Translations under genes and position numbers: made by a program
Source of the DNA: Deltaproteobacteria bacterium
GTDB lineage: Bacteria; Myxococcota_A; Polyangia; JAAYKL01
Assembly: GCA_016935665.1 (NCBI GenBank)
Contig: JAFGQN010000125.1
Location: 1 to 41,138 of the forward strand
Direction: 5' to 3'
Length of the DNA: 41,138 nucleotides
In this document: positions 1 to 7,378 of the stretch, piece by piece
Layout: each line of letters starts with the position of its first letter
Numbering within the stretch: position 1 is the first letter of the stretch
Notes under the pieces: generated by a model
Database searches by the model: none
What the model saw: only the letters and a program-made list of their open reading frames with translations
Told to the model about the DNA's origin: nothing

Positions 1-9
1 GCAATCCAT
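1..9 (-). CDS. 5' end of a gene running off the left edge
   Basis: Only the first three codons (Met-Asp-Cys) are inside the window. The start is supported by a strong ribosome binding site, GAGGAGG, read on the minus strand at positions 22-16, six bases before the ATG at 9-7. Nothing can be said about the product. The ATG happens to be in frame with the PAS fragment upstream but is separated from it by a stop codon. Confidence 0.45.
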
Positions 10-51
10 TTTTTTCCTCCTCGGATTGCAATACAAAATTTTTCTGTATCT

Positions 52-327
52 TCAAAAAATCAGGCGCTTAAGTGATCGGCATTGCGTGTAGCCCAAAACA
101 CTATCCACATTATTGGTAACGTATTCGATGGGCCATCCCGGGGCGTTCTGCCATGTGATGGCCACCACTGAGCTGCTGCGAATAATATCGAGCACCTCAT
201 CGACTGTGCCGGAATCAACGCATTGGCTGGCCGTTTCCCTCTGGCGCTGTTCCAGATCCGCAATGCGATTTTTCAGGCGCTGCAGCTCATCGAGCAGCTC
301 TGATTGCGTTTTATTCTCTTCGTTCAT
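52..327 (-). pseudogene. Truncated PAS-domain signalling protein (N-terminal fragment)
   Basis: The ATG at 327 gives a 91-residue protein. It starts with a coiled-coil stretch (SELLDELQRLKNRIADLEQR), as often seen at the front of multi-PAS sensor kinases. It continues into the beginning of a PAS fold, ending near VTNNVDSVLGYT, where a PAS domain normally has some 70 residues more. After that the frame reads a short unrelated tail to a TGA at 54-52. Another frame continues as APDFLKIQKNF just downstream, so a frameshift in a once longer sensor gene is possible. There is no convincing ribosome binding site. A well-initiated gene begins only 40 bases downstream. I read this as a remnant; a very short free-standing PAS protein is the alternative. 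Confidence 0.5.
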
Positions 328-683
328 TGCACTTTTTATCTTTTGGGATAAGGGCTGTGTACATCTGATTTGTAAAGTATATAGGATGAATAAGCGACGA
401 CAAGTTTGGCTGCACTTCCTTAAGATGAGGACGCAAATTTCCATATTGGCTGGCGGGACATGAAAAGTGGCGCGTATTTATCGAAAACCGGTGCTGCACA
501 TCCCCAAAAGGAATGCGGGACTTTCTAAAATCACGTCGGACATACCCGGAATCGCGCTGGACTTGCTCAGATTTCATAAATATCAAAAAAGCGATACGTC
601 AAACGGCCATTATCGAATGTTGGCGTGTGATTTGGGTATGTTCCCACAACGATAATTGAATGCAGGGGGCGACATGCCGGATG
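328..683. other. Intergenic stretch without recognisable gene
   Basis: About 356 bases between the PAS remnant and the next minus-strand gene. Short open frames exist on both strands (for example a GTG-started 62-codon frame at 467-655), but none has a ribosome binding site or a recognisable protein. No hairpin terminator stands out. Confidence 0.5.
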
Positions 684-1454
684 TCAAACCGCTTCTGCCG
701 TGTCTATTTTGTCGGTAGCGGGTGCGTTAGACGCTTTTTTCCGGATGTTCTGGCGGTATTCACTCACGTAATTGTTGTAGCGAATCGTCCCCTCAAACGC
801 GAACTGCCCCACTTCCTTTACTTCGTCGGCTGCCAGTTTGTACCAGGTCCAGGCGCGGTTCATTGTGTCTTTGGTGACCTGCACCACCTGGGGATTTACG
901 CTGGCGCGGGCGAACAGGATGCCCAGGGTGTCGTACATTTCTTTGGCTTCGGCTATTTTGGTGAAATCAAACGCCGGAATTTCCCGCAGGGGGTCGGGGT
1001 GTTCCGTGCCCAGCACATGGAGGTCCAGCAAATCCGCAATCATGTCCCGATGGCCGCGCCCCTGACGTATTTCATCCATCCGGGCTAAGAGGTTTCGGTT
1101 TTTACGATACCCGAAAGACATAAAGCGCAGGAGATACCGACGCAGCTCATACCCCTTTGGATACTGTTCCTTCCAATTTGACAGCGCTTCGGGGTCGCCG
1201 GCCAGCACCGTGTGATGCCGGGCGACGGAATACGCAAATGCCTGAGCCCTGTCCATCAGCGAATCCACCAGTTCCGGCTTCAGCCCCATGCTGATGAGTA
1301 CCTCCCGATCCGCTTTGGCCGCCAATGCCAGTTCACGCCCTTCGGCGGTGGCCACCTCCGGCGGGGCGGTATTGTGCGAGATTTTTTCCTCTGGCAGGCC
1401 CATAAAGTCGTCGTAACAGCGGTTATATGCTTCTTCGCTTCCATATTCAGTCAT
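684..1454 (-). CDS. Hypothetical protein, 256 aa
   Basis: The start at 1454 is chosen because AGGAGG lies 7 bases upstream of this ATG; the open frame extends further up but without initiation signals. The protein is soluble, charged and mostly helical. It has no signal peptide, no membrane segment and only sparse Cys. A segment in the middle reads LLRFMSFGYRKNRNLLARM, and the C-terminal tail is Ala/Asp/Thr rich. I do not recognise a family. It stands alone, with its own consensus-like promoter 59-87 bases upstream of the start, so it is probably a genuinely expressed single-gene unit. It lies downstream of, and in the same direction as, the hybrid histidine kinase, but the separate promoter argues against an obligate operon. 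Confidence 0.8.
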   Translation of the reverse strand: MTEYGSEEAYNRCYDDFMGLPEEKISHNTAPPEVATAEGRELALAAKADREVLISMGLKPELVDSLMDRAQAFAYSVARHHTVLAGDPEALSNWKEQYPKGYELRRYLLRFMSFGYRKNRNLLARMDEIRQGRGHRDMIADLLDLHVLGTEHPDPLREIPAFDFTKIAEAKEMYDTLGILFARASVNPQVVQVTKDTMNRAWTWYKLAADEVKEVGQFAFEGTIRYNNYVSEYRQNIRKKASNAPATDKIDTAEAV

Positions 1455-1512
1455 GGTTTTTCCTCCTTCAGCTGAAGTAAACGGTGCGACGAATAGATTG
1501 TAGGTAAATAGA

Positions 1513-1541
1513 ATAACACCAGACCCGGGAATCGATGTCAA
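1513..1541 (-). promoter_or_regulatory. Sigma-70-type promoter of the 256-aa protein
   Basis: On the minus strand a perfect -35 box TTGACA (1541-1536) is followed after 17 bases by TGTTAT (1518-1513), which matches the -10 consensus in 4 of 6 positions. The resulting leader would be about 50 bases and contains the AGGAGG ribosome binding site. Found by eye; not tested. Confidence 0.5.
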
Positions 1542-1607
1542 GTCGGGAATTGCAGGAATGCTAAAAATTCCAGTAACGCGCCAGCGAATCCGCGCGTGAA
1601 AGGGGGC

Positions 1608-4256
1608 TTATTCTCCCTTTGCGGGCATCTGAAGGACGTCTGCGACCAGCCGGCTGAGTGCGCCAATACTGTAGGGCTTGGCGATATACTTAAAGTCATC
1701 GGTGTCCTGCATTGTTGTCAGTTCGTCGTTTTTTGAAAAGCCGGACGCCACAATCACGCGAACCTTTGGGTTGATTTGCTTCATTTTTTCGAAGCACTCT
1801 TTTCCGCCCATCACCGGCATAATCATATCCAGCAGAACCAAATCGATGTCTCTCCAGTGCTGCTTAAAGACGTCCAGCCCCTTTGCACCATTGTCCGCGA
1901 GCATGACTGTGTACCCCATCTGAGACAATGCCTGCGACGCAATTTCACGAATTATCTCTTCATCTTCGACAACCAGTATGGTGCCGGTTCCCTGTATCAG
2001 TCGGCTCTCGGATTTGGCGGTGATTTTTTTGACCGTTTCGGTTTCAAGCGGCAGTCGAATGGTCACCCGGGTCCCCTGCGCAAGCTTGCTGGCAATGGAA
2101 ATGTCGCCCTTTTGCCGGGTCACCGTGGCGTATACCGATGCCAGTCCCAGCCCCGTGCCTTTTCCGGTTTCTTTGGTGGTAAAAAACGGTTCAAACACTT
2201 TATCCAGCAATTGTTCCGGAATACCCACGCCGGTATCGGTGACATCAATGACGATATAGTCGCCGGCCGGCAACGGGGTTGATGCGGGTGCGGTGGACGC
2301 GTCGATGGTCCGCAGTTCGGTGCGAAACGTAAGTTCGCCGCCATCCATCATGGCGTGGGAAGCGTTCACCCCCAGATTCAGAAAAACGCTTTGCATTTCG
2401 GCATAGTCCCCGATGATCACATCCGCAGAGGATGTTAACTCGGTGGTGATTGCAATACGCTTATCGATGCTGCGTGTTAACAGGTTGACGGCGTCTTTGA
2501 TAGTGGCGTGCACATGCAGCGGCTCCGCTTTTCGGACCTGCTTTCGCGAAAATGTAAGTAGATTCTGGGTTAATCCGGCGGCGCGCAGAGCGGTTTCGTA
2601 AATGATTTTAACGCTTCGGAGGGCTTTTTCCGAGTTGTCGGTGCGGTTCTCCAGCAGCTGCGCGGAGGTGAGAATACCGGTGAGCATATTATTGAAATCG
2701 TGCGCAATTCCCCCGGCCAGATTGCCAATTGCATCCATTTTTCGGGTCTGTTGCAGCGTTTCTTCCAACCGGGTTCTTTCCGTGATGTCGTCGATTCGAA
2801 TAATGGTTGCCGAAAGCTCCCTGGGCAGAGGGTACGTGGCTATCTCGAAATACTGAATCCGCCCATCGCCAGATTCCAGCCGACAGTTTTTTTTGGACAT
2901 TTTTGGGGACGCAATATGCGTTTCCAGAAACGTCATTTCCGATTTAAATGGGGACAGCACCTGTGACACCGGTTGGCCAATGGCCCAGACAGCGGGGATT
3001 CCGGTGAATTTTTCGGCCTGTTCATTCCAGAATTCCACCGTTTTGTGCGTGTCGACCACCGCGAGAATGGAAGGGAGGGAATTGATAATACTGTTCAACT
3101 CCGTCAACAGCGTTTGAATTTGCTTTTCTGAACTCAATAATGAACGTGTTGTAGCCTCCACCTCCGCGCAAAGCTGATTCACTTCCAACACCGACCGCAT
3201 CGGCATTTGAAACAGCTTGCGTTCCATATTGAAATCCCGGATGCCCTGAAGCAAAAGGGTAAGCGGCCGTGTGAGTTGTCGACTGAAAACGGTAATCAGA
3301 ACTCCCAGCAGCAATGTCACCGACAGGATGAGGACATACCCCCATTGGGCCAATTGATGCATGGGTTTTCGGATGTCGTCCACATACCCGGTCGCCGCCA
3401 GATACCAGTTGAGATCGTTGAGTTTCTTTACATATGAAAATCGCTGTTGGCTCTGTTTTTCATGGGCGGTTTTCAGGCGATAATAGTAAAAATCACCCTC
3501 ATGCCGAATCATTTCCCTGGCCACAAAAACACCATCGCTGTTCCTGAAGTTCTTCATGCTTTGTCCCTCCAATTCGGGATGAATCAGCATGTTTAATTTG
3601 TCGTCGAGCACAAAAAAGTAACCACGGTCCAGTACCTTGAATTGCCCAATGGTCCGCTTCAAATCGTCGATGCGGGTGAGTTCGGTGAATTCATCCTTGT
3701 ATGAGGTGGCGCCAACCACCCAGTCCCAGGGCTCGAAGTATTCAAGGTATGCGACCTTTTTCCGCACGCTCTGATCTTTGGGATTTCGCCAGTTATATTC
3801 GGTATATCCAGATTTCTGACGGTCCCATATCCGGCATCCTTCGATGTCTGTGCAGTCCTCGCCGCGCATGTAGGGATGTATGGCCAGAAACAGTTTTTTA
3901 TTTTGTTCGTTGACCGCAACAATATATCCGCTTTTCCCAATGGAACGGCCCGAGACATATTCCTGAAACGCATCCTGGGCTTCGGGCAACGTCATCACGC
4001 CTTTTTGCACGTCATCGTTCAATGATTTGAGCCTGATGACATCCTGATGAACAATTCCACGCAGATAACTGCGAATCGAGGCATTGAGCATGGATTGGGT
4101 TGCGCTGCTGATGGATTCCACACTGCGCTTCAGATTGACATGTGCATTGCGCTCCAGCGATTGCTGAACAATGATGTAATTCAACGCCATAAAAACAGCG
4201 ACCACGACAATGATGAAACCACCAAAATACAGCGCGATTTTTTTACTCAACTTCAT
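1608..4256 (-). CDS. Cache-HAMP-PAS hybrid sensor histidine kinase with C-terminal receiver
   Basis: An 882-residue membrane sensor kinase. Layout: transmembrane helix at about 8-30; a double Cache-type extracytoplasmic sensor at about 35-300 (two similar halves, each with a GY[IF]xV segment, GKSGYIVAV and DRGYFFVL); second transmembrane helix at about 304-325; HAMP; a PAS domain at about 385-490; HisKA with phospho-acceptor His519 in GGIAHDFNN; HATPase with N-box NLGVNASHA, DTGVGIP and GTGLGLA; and a receiver domain from about 760 with Asp810 in LLDMIMP. Cache domains bind small molecules such as organic acids or amino acids, but the ligand cannot be read from sequence. No DNA-binding regulator lies next to it, so its partner is elsewhere or signalling ends in its own receiver. 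The start at 4256 removes 60 implausible upstream residues and places the first membrane helix properly; its ribosome binding site is weak. Confidence 0.93.
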   Translation of the reverse strand: MKLSKKIALYFGGFIIVVVAVFMALNYIIVQQSLERNAHVNLKRSVESISSATQSMLNASIRSYLRGIVHQDVIRLKSLNDDVQKGVMTLPEAQDAFQEYVSGRSIGKSGYIVAVNEQNKKLFLAIHPYMRGEDCTDIEGCRIWDRQKSGYTEYNWRNPKDQSVRKKVAYLEYFEPWDWVVGATSYKDEFTELTRIDDLKRTIGQFKVLDRGYFFVLDDKLNMLIHPELEGQSMKNFRNSDGVFVAREMIRHEGDFYYYRLKTAHEKQSQQRFSYVKKLNDLNWYLAATGYVDDIRKPMHQLAQWGYVLILSVTLLLGVLITVFSRQLTRPLTLLLQGIRDFNMERKLFQMPMRSVLEVNQLCAEVEATTRSLLSSEKQIQTLLTELNSIINSLPSILAVVDTHKTVEFWNEQAEKFTGIPAVWAIGQPVSQVLSPFKSEMTFLETHIASPKMSKKNCRLESGDGRIQYFEIATYPLPRELSATIIRIDDITERTRLEETLQQTRKMDAIGNLAGGIAHDFNNMLTGILTSAQLLENRTDNSEKALRSVKIIYETALRAAGLTQNLLTFSRKQVRKAEPLHVHATIKDAVNLLTRSIDKRIAITTELTSSADVIIGDYAEMQSVFLNLGVNASHAMMDGGELTFRTELRTIDASTAPASTPLPAGDYIVIDVTDTGVGIPEQLLDKVFEPFFTTKETGKGTGLGLASVYATVTRQKGDISIASKLAQGTRVTIRLPLETETVKKITAKSESRLIQGTGTILVVEDEEIIREIASQALSQMGYTVMLADNGAKGLDVFKQHWRDIDLVLLDMIMPVMGGKECFEKMKQINPKVRVIVASGFSKNDELTTMQDTDDFKYIAKPYSIGALSRLVADVLQMPAKGE

Positions 4257-4293
4257 ACAACAACATCTTTCGATACTTCGGGGAAGCCTTAAA

Positions 4294-4321
4294 ATTATAA
4301 TACATCGCGGTGGACAGGCAA
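4294..4321 (-). promoter_or_regulatory. Sigma-70-type promoter of the hybrid histidine kinase
   Basis: On the minus strand TTGCCT (4321-4316, 4 of 6 to the -35 consensus) is followed after 16 bases by a perfect TATAAT (4299-4294). The predicted start site is about 30 bases before the ATG at 4256, which supports that ATG over upstream alternatives. Confidence 0.5.
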
Positions 4322-4368
4322 AAAGGAGGCATGGATAATCTTTATTCTCTGTAAATTGTCCGGTTGCT

Positions 4369-5445
4369 TCAGAACAGATGCCGCGCCAGGCCCAGTATGC
4401 CCTGATTCCAGGGAACACGATGGGTGGTTTTGTCATATTCCCGTCCTGTGAATTGATATCGGTTGTCGAGGTACCACTGGTAGTTATCGAGCAGCGCGTC
4501 TTTGTTGGAAAATTTCGGATGAAAATTCAAAATCGCCTCCGCTTTTTCAATCGATACGAATGAGTCTTTAGTGGCGGTCTTGTACACCCACGGATAGAGT
4601 GGCGACAGTTTGAAAAACGCCAGCACCTCAAGCGCAAAGATAACCAGATGCGCCGGGGATTCTTTGATTTTTTTACCAAATCCCGCTCTGTCGAGCACCA
4701 CCTGATAGTCGTCGCGCATCGTAGAGAATTCTTTGGCGCCTATGTTGAATTCGGTGTTCACCGCGTTTGAATCTTCATGAGCTGCCGCCAGCAAAATGGC
4801 GTCGCATACATCGTACACGTGCAGCAGTTGATATAGATTGCGCCCCCGGCCAATCATTGGAAAACTGCGACCTTCGGCTGCCCACTGATAAAAAATGGCG
4901 AAAACGCCCAGACGTTCGGGGCCGATAAACGATTTGGGACGGATGGTGGTGATGCACATCCCTTTTTGCCGGTACTCCCGGACCCGTTTTTCGGCAGTAA
5001 TTTTGGTTTCCCCATATGGGCCGACACCCACCAATGGATCGTCTTCGTAAATGGGATGTTTTTTGGGGATTCCGTAAACGGCAGTGGAGGAAATATGAAT
5101 ACCACGATAAACGCCATTGGCGTATGCGGCGTCAAACACATTGGTGGCGCCTTCCACATTGGTAGAGTAAATGTCTTCTTTTTTATAGAGCGGCAATGCG
5201 GCAGCGCTGTGTACGAACACATCCACATTCTGACTCATGAAGTGATTCACCAGGCGTTTATTGCGGATGTCCACCACATGGTGCTCAATGCTTTCTTTTA
5301 CATCGGTGTAGGTAAATGGTTCAATATCGAGCGATATCACCTGGTGTCCCTGTGCCACGAGCTTCCGAATCAGGTTGATACCCAGAAAACCGGAACCACC
5401 GGTTACGAGCCATTTCTGTCCTGTTTTCGATTTATTCGTTTTCAT
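4369..5445 (-). CDS. NAD(P)-dependent epimerase/dehydratase (extended SDR family)
   Basis: A 358-residue extended short-chain dehydrogenase. The Rossmann motif TGGSGFLG is at 15-22, Asp40 follows beta-2 (VISLDIE), and the catalytic Tyr144-x3-Lys148 pair sits in PYGETK, with Ser119/Ser120 upstream. Such enzymes act on nucleotide sugars (4-epimerases, dehydratases), but some act on steroids or small ketones, and the substrate cannot be assigned here. The C-terminal third has a hydrophobic stretch (LVIFALEVLAFF). Length is typical or slightly long. The ATG at 5445 is preceded by GGAG at a 9-base distance. The gene follows the decayed FGE-like gene on the same strand and precedes the hybrid kinase, which has its own promoter. 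No other sugar-nucleotide gene is adjacent. Confidence 0.9.
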   Translation of the reverse strand: MKTNKSKTGQKWLVTGGSGFLGINLIRKLVAQGHQVISLDIEPFTYTDVKESIEHHVVDIRNKRLVNHFMSQNVDVFVHSAAALPLYKKEDIYSTNVEGATNVFDAAYANGVYRGIHISSTAVYGIPKKHPIYEDDPLVGVGPYGETKITAEKRVREYRQKGMCITTIRPKSFIGPERLGVFAIFYQWAAEGRSFPMIGRGRNLYQLLHVYDVCDAILLAAAHEDSNAVNTEFNIGAKEFSTMRDDYQVVLDRAGFGKKIKESPAHLVIFALEVLAFFKLSPLYPWVYKTATKDSFVSIEKAEAILNFHPKFSNKDALLDNYQWYLDNRYQFTGREYDKTTHRVPWNQGILGLARHLF

Positions 5446-5480
5446 TTATCTGTCTCCATTTTTGAATTTATCTTCCGCCA

Positions 5481-6092
5481 TTACAAGGCGCACCGAAAAC
5501 CAATATTAAAATCAGCTGTACCATGCCACCCTGTTTAAATCCTTTTTTGCATTGCCGCTGGAATATCGGCTGGTGGTGCCGGCCCGGCAGGCATATTCCC
5601 ATTCCGCTTCAGATGGCAACCGCAGTCCCGCCCAGTCACAATATCGTTTGGCGCTGTTGAAGTCGACGCCTGTAACGGGTTGTTCCGGTTGATTGTACGC
5701 GCTGTCTTCTAAATAGTCTGGATGGGGCACGTCCCGGTTTTCACTGAGAAAGAGTTGATACTCTCGATTGGTAACGGGATATGGCCCCAGTTGAAATGGC
5801 TGGATATGAACCACACGCACGGGACCTTCGTTATCCTGACGCCCCGGTTCGTCTGGCAACGATCCCATCATGATTCGTCTGCTGCTTTTTCATCGGGAAA
5901 GCGCCGTTGCAGCATGCCGGGCTTTTGCACCTGCACGACATATCCCGGAGCACCGACGCATGACGGTTTGAGGCCAACTGTGTCTGACCCTGGGTGATGT
6001 TGCGCGGCAGCTGTTCCCGGTATCATTTTCAAAAGTCCCGCAGTGGACGCGGCAGCACCCAGTTTTAAAATATCACGTCTGTGAATAGCCAT
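5481..6092 (-). pseudogene. Decayed formylglycine-generating-enzyme/SUMF1-like protein with Tat signal
   Basis: Three pieces of one gene lie in different frames. First, from ATG 6092 (AAGGAG ribosome binding site), a twin-arginine type signal, RRDILKLGAAASTAGLL, then about 45 residues to a TGA overlapping the next frame at 5871-5868. Second, from 5871 to 5512, the front of an FGE-sulfatase domain: MMGSLPDEPG, then GLRLPSEAEWEYACRAG, ending at AWYS with a TGA. Third, just one frame over, the exact family C-terminus NIGFRCAL followed by TAA (5483-5481). In intact members 100 or more residues lie between AWYS and GFRCAL, including the WEW-containing core. So there is an internal deletion plus a frameshift near 5868-5880. 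FGE-type proteins oxidise Cys to formylglycine in sulfatases or act in other ways (ergothioneine synthesis, phage receptor-like folds); this copy should be inactive. Confidence 0.8.
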
Positions 6093-6150
6093 TTCATTCT
6101 CCTTATTCGGCACGCTTATATGGCGACCGAGTAGGGTTTGCGAATAAAGT

Positions 6151-7245
6151 TCAGTACATCACCAGTTCAAATCCATTGGTGACGTATTTGCCAATGGCGG
6201 CGTGTTCCCTCATATCACCAATGAGTGGGAGGTTTTGCTCCCTGGCGAGGTCGACCACATTTCGGGCGGGGTCTCCGGTGGAACAGCCGTGGGCAGCGGT
6301 TTTGCATACCCCGGCGATGATGCCCTGTGCCTTTGCCAACGCAAACAGTTCGCCGAATTTGCCGTCGCGCTTTGCCAGACACTGTGTCGCCTCTCCCTCC
6401 AGAATGATTTTCACCTGATGGCCTTGTTGCTTTAAATCCAGCGCATGTAAAAAGGCGTGATTTTGTTTGCAGGGGTTGTTGGAAAAAACCACCAGCAGAA
6501 GCTTTCGCATGGCGTTGTTTCCGCCGAGCACGGCGCGCAATATCCCTGGGCGCTCTTTGAGAGTTCGGCTTCCCGCCCCGAATCCGACACGGATGGGGGT
6601 CATGGGTGGGATGGGGCCAAAGTGGGTGGCCAGTGCCTTAACAAACGCCGCACCGGTGGGGGTAGTGAGTTCATATGCCACTTCGGTTCCTTCTACGGGA
6701 ACACCTTCCAGGATAGTGAGTGTTGCGGGGGCGGGCAGAGGCAGCACGCCGTGTTGCGTGTTCACAAATCCCCGGCCCAGAGGCACCCGCGCGCAGGCGA
6801 CAGCGGCGTTCAAATGGTCAATTCCGGCAGCCGCGGCCACGACATCAATGATGGAATCCACTGCGCCCACTTCGTGAAAGTGCACTTTTTCAACTGTTGT
6901 ACCATGTACTTTGGCTTCGGCCTGCGCCAGCACTTCAAACACGGCGAGACTGATGTGCTTTACATGGTCGTTCAGCTTTGAATTTTCAATCATGTCTCGA
7001 ATGCACGAGAGGTGGCGATGGGGCTGCTGCTGCATTACATTCACATGGAAGCGACTGACCTCGATGGCGCTTCGAATCTCTTTTTCGTGCCTGATTGTGT
7101 ATCCTGTCAGGGGCAGTGCACTAACCGCCTGTTCAATCACACAAAAGGGGACTCCCACATCCAGCAATGCCGATACAATCATATCGCCGGAAAGGCCACT
7201 GAAACAATCCAGATAGAGCGTGAGTTTTGTTGGTTCGGTATTCAT
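6151..7245 (-). CDS. LarC N-terminal domain (nickel pincer cofactor) fused to DsrE-like domain
   Basis: A single 364-residue frame. Residues 1-243 match the first part of LarC/DUF111: YLDCFSGLSGDM at the N-terminus, FHEVGAVDSIIDVV around 123-136, LPLPAPAT, TPTGAA, and GFGAGSR before LRAVLGG. LarC inserts nickel into the pyridinium pincer cofactor of lactate racemase-type enzymes. The usual second half (LarC2, with the NIDDM-type start) is absent. Instead, from Met246 on, the sequence reads MRKLLLVVFSNNP, then ILEGEAT, and ends GKYVTNGFELVMY, which is characteristic of small DsrE/DsrF-like proteins. No stop or frameshift separates the parts. Met246 (ATG at 6510-6508) has only a weak GGCGG upstream, so internal initiation is possible but not obvious. 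No larA, larB or larE is in the window. It lies 133 bases downstream of hydA on the same strand. Confidence 0.85.
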   Translation of the reverse strand: MNTEPTKLTLYLDCFSGLSGDMIVSALLDVGVPFCVIEQAVSALPLTGYTIRHEKEIRSAIEVSRFHVNVMQQQPHRHLSCIRDMIENSKLNDHVKHISLAVFEVLAQAEAKVHGTTVEKVHFHEVGAVDSIIDVVAAAAGIDHLNAAVACARVPLGRGFVNTQHGVLPLPAPATLTILEGVPVEGTEVAYELTTPTGAAFVKALATHFGPIPPMTPIRVGFGAGSRTLKERPGILRAVLGGNNAMRKLLLVVFSNNPCKQNHAFLHALDLKQQGHQVKIILEGEATQCLAKRDGKFGELFALAKAQGIIAGVCKTAAHGCSTGDPARNVVDLAREQNLPLIGDMREHAAIGKYVTNGFELVMY

Positions 7246-7344
7246 TTAGAGTTTCCTTTTTGAAATAATATAAAGATGTAAATGTCACGACGAAATCCCC
7301 GGGACCATATGAGGGTGTTGTAAAAGTCGTTTCGAAATCCCCCC

Positions 7345-7367
7345 GGCCCCCTTTTTCAAAGGGGGCC
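7345..7367 (-). terminator. Strong hairpin after hydA, possible terminator
   Basis: GGCCCCCTTT and its exact reverse complement AAAGGGGGCC are separated by 3 bases. It lies 12 bases past the hydA stop on the transcribed side. The stem is long and G+C rich, but a clear run of T does not follow on the minus strand. It may therefore act as an attenuating or mRNA-stabilising hairpin between hydA and the larC-like gene rather than as a classical terminator. C-run/G-run elements of this kind can also be dispersed intergenic repeats. Confidence 0.45.
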
Positions 7368-7378
7368 CAGTATTCATC

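Noticed and set aside
467-655. 62-codon plus-strand frame between the PAS remnant and the 256-aa gene
   Set aside because: GTG start, no ribosome binding site, no recognisable protein.
5481-5520. TGA in the FGE-like gene as a selenocysteine codon or programmed frameshift
   Set aside because: A TAA follows in the same frame almost at once, and joining the two frames still leaves 100 or more core residues missing, so this is a deletion, not recoding.
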